Origin: Candidatus Omnitrophota bacterium | Lineage (GTDB): Bacteria; Omnitrophota; Koll11; Gorgyraeales; Gorgyraeaceae | NCBI GenBank assembly: GCA_018818505.1 | Contig: JAHIRR010000145.1 | Span: forward strand, 1 to 5,988 | DNA length: 5,988 nt | Reading direction: 5' to 3' | Shown here: positions 1 through 3,730 of the stretch, in pieces | Position numbering within the stretch: the stretch's first letter is position 1 | How the letters are laid out: every line of letters begins with the position of its first letter | Made by a program: the position numbers and the translations under genes | The notes under the pieces: generated by a model | Told to the model about the DNA's origin: nothing | Database searches by the model: none | The model's input: the letters and a program-made list of their open reading frames with translations, nothing else

Positions 1-147
1 CTTGAGCGTGGCAGCCAGCTTATCCTCCAAAAGCACCCTCTTCATGTATTCCCTTTCCTTGCCTATAAATGCAAATACAGCAAGGGCTGCTGAAGCAATA
101 CTTACGACTACTAATAACGCCAAGACGATCTTAAATGTTTTTGACAT
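1..147 (-). CDS. N-terminal fragment of a membrane-anchored protein of unknown function
   Basis: Partial gene: only the first 49 codons are in the window and the frame runs off the left edge. The ATG is at 147-145, preceded by AGGGG with a 5-nt gap. Residues 1-5 are MSKTF; residues 6-28 are strongly hydrophobic (Ile/Val/Leu/Ala) and form either a signal anchor or a signal peptide. Residues 29-49 are charged and helical (GKEREYMKRVLLEDKL), which looks like the start of a coiled coil or periplasmic helix held close to the inner membrane. The gene has its own sigma70-like promoter (168-196), so it is probably a separate transcription unit from the spoVG-like gene 112 nt upstream. Function cannot be told from this fragment. 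The plus-strand open frame over the same DNA is judged a shadow because it lacks a ribosome binding site. Confidence 0.72.
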   Translation of the reverse strand, partial: MSKTFKIVLALLVVVSIASAALAVFAFIGKEREYMKRVLLEDKLAATLK

Positions 148-167
148 AATATCCCCTTTTTGTGAAA

Positions 168-196
168 AGTATATCCTTAAATAACTGAATTGTCAA
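168..196 (-). promoter_or_regulatory. sigma70-type promoter of the left-edge membrane protein gene
   Basis: Read on the minus strand there is a perfect TTGACA (196-191), a 17-nt spacer and TATACT (173-168, five of six consensus bases). The expected start of transcription is near 160, giving a leader of about 13 nt that holds the AGGGG ribosome binding site before the ATG at 147. Match quality and spacing make this the best housekeeping promoter in the window. Confidence 0.75.
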
Positions 197-218
197 GGAT
201 TATGACGAATGATTAGAG

Positions 219-251
219 AGGCGGCGCCGCGCATGAGACGTGGCGCCGCCT
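219..251 (-). terminator. GC-rich hairpin after the spoVG-like gene
   Basis: Ten perfect pairs (AGGCGGCGCC against GGCGCCGCCT), plus one G-U and two more pairs, give a 13-bp stem with a 7-nt loop (232-238). It starts 8 nt beyond the TAG stop at 259-261. In the direction of transcription it is followed by CTCTAATCATT, not a T run, so it is a weak or Rho-assisted terminator or a 3'-end stabiliser. It separates the sigma/anti-sigma/spoVG cluster from the promoter at 168-196. Confidence 0.5.
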
Positions 252-258
252 GACACTA

Positions 259-525
259 CTACTTACGTTCGTATTCCGATAAGACAAGATCGTTCAATAA
301 TCCCCTGAACTCCTTTGTAGTCGGAAAAGCAACGTCATGCCATTTGCCCTCTTTGTCCTGCCTTCGCGGCATGCTCACGAACAAGCCATTCTTGCCTTCC
401 ACCACCTTGAGGCCCCTTACAATAAATACATTTGCGAACAAGAGATCCGCAAAGGCCTTAAGGTTTGATTCTCCGCTGAGCCTGTGCAGGTTCAGCACCT
501 GGATACCATTATCCGGCTTTACCAT
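259..525 (-). CDS. spoVG: SpoVG-family nucleic-acid-binding regulator
   Basis: 88-residue protein recognised by the SpoVG pattern. It has an N-terminal beta strand (IQVLNLHRLSGESNLKAFAD), then FIVRGLKVVEGKNGLFVSMP (residues 34-53), close to the family's [20 protein letters not shown], a basic RRQDKEGKWHDVAFP segment (54-68) and a C-terminal helix (NDLVLSEYERK). SpoVG proteins are small cytoplasmic site-specific DNA/RNA-binding regulators of development and virulence genes in Firmicutes and spirochaetes; the target here is unknown. The start is the ATG at 525-523: a perfect AGGAGG (539-534) sits 8 nt upstream. The longer reading from GTG at 534 is rejected because that GTG is part of the Shine-Dalgarno region. 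The gene begins 20 nt after the anti-sigma stop and carries motif A (542-577) in front, so it may be both cotranscribed and separately promoted. Family assignment is confident; role in this operon is inference. Confidence 0.88.
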   Translation of the reverse strand: MVKPDNGIQVLNLHRLSGESNLKAFADLLFANVFIVRGLKVVEGKNGLFVSMPRRQDKEGKWHDVAFPTTKEFRGLLNDLVLSEYERK

Positions 526-541
526 ATCTATCACCTCCTGT

Positions 542-577
542 TATATTAGACACGGGAGGCGGGCGATTTTCTTTCAA
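542..577 (-). promoter_or_regulatory. Bipartite ECF-like promoter motif A (before spoVG)
   Basis: Minus strand: TTGAAAGAAAAT (577-566), 12 nt, then GTGTCTAATATA (553-542), ending 16 nt before the spoVG ATG. GAAAG to GTGTC is 17 nt, the usual distance between -35 and -10 boxes of ECF-sigma promoters. The motif overlaps the last codons of the anti-sigma gene. Two more copies occur at 994-1029 and 2324-2358. The promoter role is inferred. Confidence 0.5.
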
Positions 578-974
578 CTTTTTTTTGAACCTGCTGCATT
601 CCTTTAAATATCATGATAGTGCGCTTTGCGGCCTCGCCTTCCATCGCCCACTTAAATCCCAGGATCAGCGACGCTGCCAGAAACTGCAAAAAGTACTTTT
701 TGAACACAAACGAAAGCGCGAGCATAATAATTGTGCCAAAGAGCCATTTTAATTCAGAACGCGATTTCTTCTGTCTGAGGCCAAGCGTTTTCCTTATCCT
801 CTCCTTCAATGCTCCCGGGCATTTCTGCGAACTGGATCCAGCCTCATAAGCAAGCGTTAAAAGATCAAGGCACTTCCCGCAGTTAGCTGCATGCGCCTCT
901 ATCTTCTCCCGCTCAGCGCCTGAAATAGCGCTATCCAGATATGATGACAGCTCCTTTTCATTAGGACATTTCAT
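546..974 (-). CDS. Zinc-finger (ZAS-type) transmembrane anti-sigma factor
   Basis: 142-residue protein. The N-terminal cytoplasmic domain begins MKCPNEKELSSYLD and contains H28-x3-C32-x2-C35 (HAANCGKC), the zinc-binding anti-sigma signature, with C3 as a likely further ligand. Residues 40-73 form a basic linker, followed by two closely spaced hydrophobic segments (about 77-91 and 94-108), so the protein should be anchored in the inner membrane with a short basic C-terminal tail (112-142). By family knowledge such proteins bind their cognate ECF sigma factor and release it on a signal; the partner is presumably the adjacent sigma factor. The start is the ATG at 974-972, with GAGGAAGG ending 8 nt upstream. 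An ATG at 980 and a GTG at 983 lie too close to this Shine-Dalgarno sequence. The gene lies 51 nt after the sigma stop and carries motif B upstream. Confidence 0.85.
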   Translation of the reverse strand: MKCPNEKELSSYLDSAISGAEREKIEAHAANCGKCLDLLTLAYEAGSSSQKCPGALKERIRKTLGLRQKKSRSELKWLFGTIIMLALSFVFKKYFLQFLAASLILGFKWAMEGEAAKRTIMIFKGMQQVQKKVERKSPASRV

Positions 975-993
975 TTGCATCACCTTCCTCTAT

Positions 994-1029
994 TATATAT
1001 GACACATTAAACCCCTCATTTTCTTTCAA
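994..1029 (-). promoter_or_regulatory. Bipartite ECF-like promoter motif B (before anti-sigma gene)
   Basis: Minus strand: TTGAAAGAAAAT (1029-1018), identical to motif A, 12 nt of unrelated spacer (GAGGGGTTTAAT), then GTGTCATATATA (1005-994), ending 19 nt before the anti-sigma ATG. It begins inside the sigma stop codon. The unrelated spacer with conserved ends argues for two protein contact sites and not a copied block. The promoter role is inferred. Confidence 0.5.
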
Positions 1030-1577
1030 ATTTTTTTCAAGCGCCTCTTCAAAATAGGCTTTTTCCTGGCAATAATGGTGGAGACCGTATTTATAGGTAT
1101 CTTCATAAACCCTGCTATCTCCTTATGCGTCCTCCCGTGTATTATGCTGGATTTCATAACGATCTTCTCTTTGGCGCCAAAATCCTTCATTGCCCCGTCT
1201 AACTCATCCGCCAAAAGCGTACTGCTGTCCTGCTCTGCCTTTATATTATCCATCCTGTAAAATTCGTTTTCAGGAAGAAGTTTTTCCTTCTTCTGCCTCA
1301 CATAATTAAGCGCCCTATTTTGAGTAACTATGCTGAGCCATGCGTTTATCTTCTTTCTATCTGCTACATCCCTGAGCCTATCCTTCTCCCATAGCTCAAG
1401 AAAAATCCCTTGCACAATATCCTCTATATCATGCTGGCCAAATGCAATGCCGCTTCTCTTCAGCTTCTCCCTTGCCGAATAATACAAAAGGCCTGAGAAT
1501 CGTTCGATGAACTCTCCCCATGCCTTTTCTTCGCGCCTGATACAACGCTCGATCAATCTCTGGGTATCTCCAAGCAT
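1026..1577 (-). CDS. ECF-type RNA polymerase sigma factor
   Basis: 183-residue sigma-70 family protein without region 1 or 3. Region 2 covers about residues 15-97: REEKAWGEFIERFSGLLYY, then DIEDIVQGIFLELWEK (50-65, the helix that binds RNA polymerase) and INAWLSIVTQNRALNYVRQKK (77-97, the -10-recognising part). Region 4 covers about 123-182, with AKEKIVMKSSIIHGRTHKEIAGFMKI (136-160) followed by NTVSTIIARKK as the -35-reading helix-turn-helix. It is the first gene of a cluster with a membrane anti-sigma factor and spoVG. The ATG at 1577-1575 is the only ATG available before an in-frame stop, but it has no clear Shine-Dalgarno sequence and sits at the edge of a 9-bp inverted repeat (1559-1584). 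A TTG at codon 8, with GGAG 11 nt upstream, is an alternative start. No good promoter was seen upstream. The sigma family call is firm; the subgroup and signal are unknown. Confidence 0.88.
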   Translation of the reverse strand: MLGDTQRLIERCIRREEKAWGEFIERFSGLLYYSAREKLKRSGIAFGQHDIEDIVQGIFLELWEKDRLRDVADRKKINAWLSIVTQNRALNYVRQKKEKLLPENEFYRMDNIKAEQDSSTLLADELDGAMKDFGAKEKIVMKSSIIHGRTHKEIAGFMKIPINTVSTIIARKKPILKRRLKKI

Positions 1578-1584
1578 ACCCAGA
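1559..1584 (-). promoter_or_regulatory. Inverted repeat covering the sigma-factor start codon
   Basis: Perfect 9-bp arms TCTGGGTAT and ATACCCAGA separated by 8 nt (GCTTGGAG on the minus strand). The initiation ATG straddles the inner end of the first arm, so in mRNA the hairpin would bury the start codon, while a GGAG is left in the loop. It could be a translational switch or a protein operator; both readings are inference. Confidence 0.5.
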
Positions 1585-1620
1585 TACTATCACGCGCTCA
1601 CCCAAACCTCCATAGCCCCC

Positions 1621-1640
1621 TAGTCATGTTAACTTGACTA
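1621..1640. promoter_or_regulatory. 20-nt imperfect palindrome upstream of the sigma gene
   Basis: TAGTCATGTTAACTTGACTA: nine of ten symmetric pairs match around a central GTTAAC, 44 nt before the sigma ATG and directly next to the hairpin at 1641-1675. Position and symmetry fit an operator for a dimeric regulator, but no cognate regulator is visible. Part of it (ATGTTAACT) also flanks the hairpin copy inside the transposase gene. Confidence 0.35.
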
Positions 1641-1675
1641 CTAAAAAAGCCGAGGCTGGACCTCGGCTTTTTTAG
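1641..1675 (-). terminator. REP-like hairpin copy 1, terminator at the transposase 3' end
   Basis: Perfect 15-bp stem, with CTAAAAAAGCCGAGG on one side, a 5-nt loop (CTGGA) and its complement on the other. The core GCCGAGGCTGGACCTCGGC lies at 1649-1667. Because A and T runs flank both sides it has the form of a bidirectional intrinsic terminator. On the minus strand the transposase stop TAA (1674-1672) is part of the stem, and the T run follows at 1648-1643. It also insulates the sigma operon from transposase transcription. Confidence 0.75.
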
Positions 1676-2304
1676 GCAGTCTTTATCCCCTGAAAAACAA
1701 AATCCTCATACTCCTTAAAATCTTCAAAGTAGTCGCTGTGAAATTTATTATTAAGAAGATGCGGGAAATTTTTCTTACCTATATAATCTTGAAAGCTAGA
1801 CCATTTATAATTTCTCAAAAATTCTTTTGCTCGATCTAAATCTCTTACGCCTTCCTCTCTAAACTCTGGTTCTATAAGCTTAAGCGGGTTAAGATGAATA
1901 TATCGAGATATCTCCTTAAGATAACTATCACTATCTATATGAATTGCTTTAAAACTACTTTCAAACAATACACCTTTCCTTTCATGTTTTTTATTAAAGT
2001 ACATTGCATACCCTGTTCCTAATTTCTGCATAAATTTTACAATTCCTCCATCAACCAGCTGCTCCAGTGTAATATGAAAATGGTTCTTTACGAGAGAATT
2101 GTACAGGATGTTAACTAAAAAAGCCGAGGCTGGACCTCGGCTTTTTTTGTTTTCTCGACATCTTGTTCTTTCAATCTTGTTGAATTTATGCATCGAGAAG
2201 GTAAACCTAGAACAATCGGAATCATTGCTAAAAAGAGATCTTTTGTCCGCTCCTCGATTATAAATATGGTAAATCTCGCCTGTTACAAACTCCGGTTTTT
2301 TCAT
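1672..2304 (-). CDS. REP-associated (Y1/HUH, IS200-like) tyrosine transposase
   Basis: 210-residue protein. The N-terminus KPEFVTGEIYHIYNRGADKR (3-22) is the typical Y1_Tnp opening. The HUH metal-binding pair is in KNHFHITLEQ (HFH at 75-77). GTGYAMYFNKKHERKGVLFESSFKAI (96-121) is the conserved central block. RYIHLNP (134-140) holds the likely catalytic tyrosine (Y135), and YKWSSFQDYIG (166-176) is the usual C-terminal motif. By family knowledge it would nick and rejoin single-stranded DNA at hairpins. Residues 53-63 (KKSRGPASAFL) are encoded by a hairpin repeat lying in frame, in the variable loop before the HUH strand. The usual Pro before NHFH is Lys here. The start is the ATG at 2304-2302, with AGGGGG 8 nt upstream; the GTG at 2313 overlaps that site. 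The stop lies inside hairpin copy 1. All key residues are present, so the protein may be active. Expression may depend on motif C and on read-through of the internal hairpin. Confidence 0.87.
   Translation of the reverse strand: MKKPEFVTGEIYHIYNRGADKRSLFSNDSDCSRFTFSMHKFNKIERTRCRENKKSRGPASAFLVNILYNSLVKNHFHITLEQLVDGGIVKFMQKLGTGYAMYFNKKHERKGVLFESSFKAIHIDSDSYLKEISRYIHLNPLKLIEPEFREEGVRDLDRAKEFLRNYKWSSFQDYIGKKNFPHLLNNKFHSDYFEDFKEYEDFVFQGIKTA
2115..2148 (-). repeat. REP-like hairpin copy 2, in frame inside the transposase gene
   Basis: The core GCCGAGGCTGGACCTCGGC at 2123-2141 is identical to the other copies, with six A before it (2117-2122) and seven T after it (2142-2148). In the transposase frame it reads AAA AAA AGC CGA GGT CCA GCC TCG GCT TTT TTA, with no stop. 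In mRNA the stem followed by a U run has intrinsic-terminator form inside a coding region. It shares ATGTTAACT on its left flank with copy 1, where 8 extra nucleotides intervene. Confidence 0.85.
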
Positions 2305-2323
2305 GAAAATCACCCCCTTCTAC

Positions 2324-2358
2324 TATATTAGACACATGGGAAGGCGATTTTCTTTCAA
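2324..2358 (-). promoter_or_regulatory. Bipartite ECF-like promoter motif C (before transposase)
   Basis: Minus strand: TTGAAAGAAAAT (2358-2347), 11 nt, then GTGTCTAATATA (2335-2324), ending 19 nt before the transposase ATG. Both halves are identical to motif A; even part of the spacer (CGCC) and the following G-rich ribosome binding site with TGAT resemble it. It is either an ECF promoter for the transposase or a piece copied from the sigma/anti-sigma region. Confidence 0.5.
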
Positions 2359-2364
2359 AAAAAT

Positions 2365-2426
2365 AAAAAAAGCCGAGGTCCAGCCTCGGCAATAAAAAAA
2401 GCCGAGGCTGGACCTCGGCTTTTTTT
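2365..2426. repeat. Inverted doublet of the hairpin (REPIN-like), copies 3 and 4
   Basis: Two complete copies in opposite orientation: 2372-2390 and 2401-2419. With their A7/T7 tails they form perfect 26-nt arms (2365-2390 and 2401-2426) around a 10-nt spacer (AATAAAAAAA), so either two small hairpins or one long hairpin can form. Two REP units in inverted order beside a REP-type transposase is the layout called REPIN in RAYT systems. No plus-strand gene uses it here. Confidence 0.75.
2394..2426 (-). terminator. Intrinsic terminator of the small exported protein gene
   Basis: Hairpin copy 4 read on the minus strand: A7, a GCCGAGG stem, a 5-nt loop, then CCTCGGC followed by seven T and ATT (2400-2391). 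It starts 21 nt after the TAA stop of the 2448-2852 gene and would stop its transcription before the transposase. Confidence 0.7.
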
Positions 2427-2427
2427 C

Positions 2428-2446
2428 CTGTTTTGTCTATTTTTCG
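2428..2446. repeat. Isolated half of the 3730-3778 palindrome
   Basis: CTGTTTTGTCTATTTTTCG matches the right arm of the large palindrome (3758-3776) at 18 of 19 bases. In both places it lies directly after the stop codon of a minus-strand gene. Its partner arm is missing here, and hairpin copy 4 starts where that arm would be. Confidence 0.7.
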
Positions 2447-2447
2447 G

Positions 2448-2852
2448 TTATTGTTGGGCTGGTGGTGTTACTAGGCCCAGTTCGCGGATTTCCTTCTTCT
2501 CTCTATTCAAATCGTACATCTTGTTCGGGTCCATTTTGAAACCGAACTTATCATTCATCTGGCGATCTATCTCTGTGAGATTGCTCTGCTCCATTGTAAA
2601 ATATGCCTGCAATACTCCCATTCTCCCAAAAGTCGCCTGCTTCGAAACATATAATTGCTCAAACTCTGTCATCTGCTCATCGCTTTTGAAAGCGCATACT
2701 ACTTTTCCTTCTGGCGCATCTGCCACTTCTTCCTGCGCCTCAACCTCAGCATCATTCTTCTTGCCCCATGCAGCAAAAGCCGCACTGTCACAAATAAGGA
2801 CAAGCCCCGCGACAAACATAACCAACATCAATACTGCCACGATCTTTCTCAC
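2448..2852 (-). CDS. Small exported protein of unknown function
   Basis: 134-residue protein, family not recognised. Residues 1-28 form a clear signal peptide: a basic start (MRK), a hydrophobic core (IVAVLMLVMFVAGLVLI) and a likely signal peptidase I cut in AFA/AWG. The cysteine at 21 is not in a good lipobox. The mature part has an acidic linker (EVEAQEEVADAPEG, 36-49) and then a helical, charged domain (51-127) without known motifs. That domain includes FKSDEQMTEFEQLYVSKQ and DPNKMYDLNREKKEIRELG, and the protein ends in PPAQQ. The start is the GTG at 2852-2850, with AAGGAGG 7 nt upstream; a GTG at 2858 is too close to that site. The gene follows the TPR gene by 166 nt holding two repeats and has no obvious promoter of its own, so it may be cotranscribed with the TPR gene. 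Probably periplasmic. Confidence 0.78.
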   Translation of the reverse strand: MRKIVAVLMLVMFVAGLVLICDSAAFAAWGKKNDAEVEAQEEVADAPEGKVVCAFKSDEQMTEFEQLYVSKQATFGRMGVLQAYFTMEQSNLTEIDRQMNDKFGFKMDPNKMYDLNREKKEIRELGLVTPPAQQ

Positions 2853-2886
2853 TGCCACACCTCCTTTGGTTTATCTCTGCGAATTT

Positions 2887-2948
2887 GAGATTGCTTCGCT
2901 TCGTCCCGCACTTTGCTTGCAAAGTGCGGGGCTTCGCTCGCAATGACA
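2887..2948 (-). repeat. Dispersed palindromic repeat, unit 1 (inverted orientation)
   Basis: Ends are GAGATTGCTTCG at the left and CGCAATGACA at the right. These are the ends of a well-known dispersed bacterial repeat type (CATTGCGAG ... CGAAGCAATCTC). The core is an 11-bp hairpin, CCCGCACTTTG (2905-2915) against CAAAGTGCGGG (2920-2930), with loop CTTG. It is non-coding and lies between the TPR gene and the small exported protein gene. Confidence 0.8.
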
Positions 2949-2957
2949 AGGTAAACG

Positions 2958-3012
2958 TGTCATTGCGAGCCCCGTTCCAAATCTTTGATTTGGAACGGGA
3001 CGAAGCAATCTC
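2958..3012 (+). repeat. Dispersed palindromic repeat, unit 2
   Basis: Begins TGTCATTGCGAGCCCCG and ends ACGAAGCAATCTC, the mirror of unit 1. Its core is a different 13-bp hairpin, CCCGTTCCAAATC (2971-2983) against GATTTGGAACGGG (2987-2999), with loop TTT. Units 1 and 2 stand head to head with a 9-nt spacer (2949-2957). The unit ends 6 nt before the TPR gene's stop codon (3019-3021). Confidence 0.8.
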
Positions 3013-3018
3013 TTATTG

Positions 3019-3678
3019 TCATCTCCCGAAGAACCAGCCGCGCTTCTTTTTCTTCTTTTTAGGTATCGATTCTGGCGCTGGCTCTGCCTTTTCCTCTGGC
3101 TCCTTCTTTATCTCTGGTTCTGGCTCAGGCTCTGGCTTAGACTCAGGCGCTGGTTCTATCTTAACTGCTTTTACTTCCTCTATTGTAACCTTATCAGCAA
3201 TATTTGCAAGTCTTTCTTGCGCCTGGCTCCTGTTCCAGTCATCCTGCGCCTGCGCAACAATGCCATCCAGCACCTTCTTTGCCTCGTCATACCTCTCCCG
3301 CACAACCAAAAGATCTGCCACGCGCATAGAATGCCAGAGATTATGCTGCTCTAAAACCTGCGCCCTCCTATACTGCTCGATCGCCTCATCCCATCTGCGC
3401 CAGTCGCTCAATCTATCCGCAAATCTTGTAACTATCATGGCATCACCTGGCAATATCTTCAATGCCTTTTTATAAAAAGCAATTGTCTTGTCAATATTTC
3501 CTAGCCGCTCATAATCATCAAGGATAGCGCTTACAACTCCACCAATAACAGCAGGATCTTTATCTATAAAATTCCCGATCTCCTGCAGAATCGCATCCTT
3601 ATCTTCCTGACTCGCTGCAAAAACTCCTGCTGGCGCCACCAGCAAAACAACCAAAATCACACATATCTGCCTAAACAT
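3019..3678 (-). CDS. Exported TPR-repeat protein with Pro/Glu/Lys-rich tail
   Basis: 219-residue protein. Residues 1-21 are a signal peptide (MFRQICVILVVLLVAPAGVFA, cut before AS). About three tetratricopeptide repeats follow, near 45-78, 79-112 and 113-146; the clearest are YERLGNIDKTIAFYKKALKI and RWDEAIEQYRRAQVLE. These form a helical protein-interaction surface. Residues 168-205 are a low-complexity Glu/Pro/Lys linker (EPAPESKPEPEPEPE), and the C-terminus is a lysine cluster ending RGWFFGR. Location is probably periplasmic or envelope-associated; the partner is unknown. The ATG at 3678-3676 has AAGGAGG 4 nt upstream, and a sigma70-type promoter lies at 3703-3730. The tail could span or bind a charged envelope polymer, but that is a guess. 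The long plus-strand open frames over this region are shadows of the repetitive tail. Confidence 0.83.
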   Translation of the reverse strand: MFRQICVILVVLLVAPAGVFAASQEDKDAILQEIGNFIDKDPAVIGGVVSAILDDYERLGNIDKTIAFYKKALKILPGDAMIVTRFADRLSDWRRWDEAIEQYRRAQVLEQHNLWHSMRVADLLVVRERYDEAKKVLDGIVAQAQDDWNRSQAQERLANIADKVTIEEVKAVKIEPAPESKPEPEPEPEIKKEPEEKAEPAPESIPKKKKKKRGWFFGR

Positions 3679-3702
3679 ACAACCTCCTTCTTCTTTTAAT
3701 AT

Positions 3703-3730
3703 AGTTTACTGCTCTTATGGGAAATGTCAA
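3703..3730 (-). promoter_or_regulatory. sigma70-type promoter of the TPR gene
   Basis: Minus strand: perfect TTGACA (3730-3725), 16-nt spacer, TAAACT (3708-3703, four of six consensus bases). The ATG is at 3678, so the leader is about 20 nt. The first base of the -35 box is the last base of the palindrome at 3730-3778. Confidence 0.6.

Larger units (their letters stand above)
1641..2426 (-). mobile_element. REP-type transposase locus bounded by hairpin copies
   Basis: Unit consisting of a Y1/REP-type transposase gene and four copies of the same 19-nt hairpin: 1649-1667 at the 3' end, 2123-2141 inside the gene, and an inverted pair at 2372-2390 and 2401-2419 upstream. In RAYT systems a single-copy transposase acts on REP hairpins and REPIN doublets dispersed through the genome; gene plus flanking hairpins is the classical arrangement. 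The gene body is visibly richer in A+T than its neighbours, which fits acquisition by transfer. The exact ends of the element are not known: no target-site duplication is expected for this family and none was seen. Confidence 0.6.

Noticed and set aside
532..534. GTG start giving a longer SpoVG (same issue at 983, 2313 and 2858 for three other genes)
   Set aside because: In each case the GTG is part of, or directly abuts, the Shine-Dalgarno sequence; the next start codon has the normal 7-8 nt spacing.
2115..2148. Transposase as a pseudogene disrupted by the hairpin
   Set aside because: The insert keeps the frame, adds no stop, lies in a variable loop, and the HFH and RYIHLNP motifs are intact.
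2324..2358. Motif TTGAAA ... TAATAT as an ordinary sigma70 promoter
   Set aside because: The two boxes would be 22 nt apart, too far for sigma70, while GAAAG to GTGTC has the ECF distance. A TAATAT box alone cannot be fully excluded.
1649..2419. Four identical short repeats as a CRISPR array
   Set aside because: Spacing is irregular (9 to over 450 nt), one unit is inverted, one is inside a gene, and there are no cas genes. Hairpins of the REP type explain them.
2521..2946. 141-residue plus-strand open frame
   Set aside because: Antisense shadow of the small exported protein gene, which has a good ribosome binding site and signal peptide; no domain sense on the plus strand.
2885..3475. 196-residue plus-strand open frame with Ser/Gly-rich protein
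   Set aside because: Runs antisense through the TPR gene's repetitive Glu/Pro/Lys tail and the dispersed repeats. The Ser/Gly runs are the mirror of that tail; no ribosome binding site, and the minus-strand gene has a signal peptide, TPRs and a promoter.
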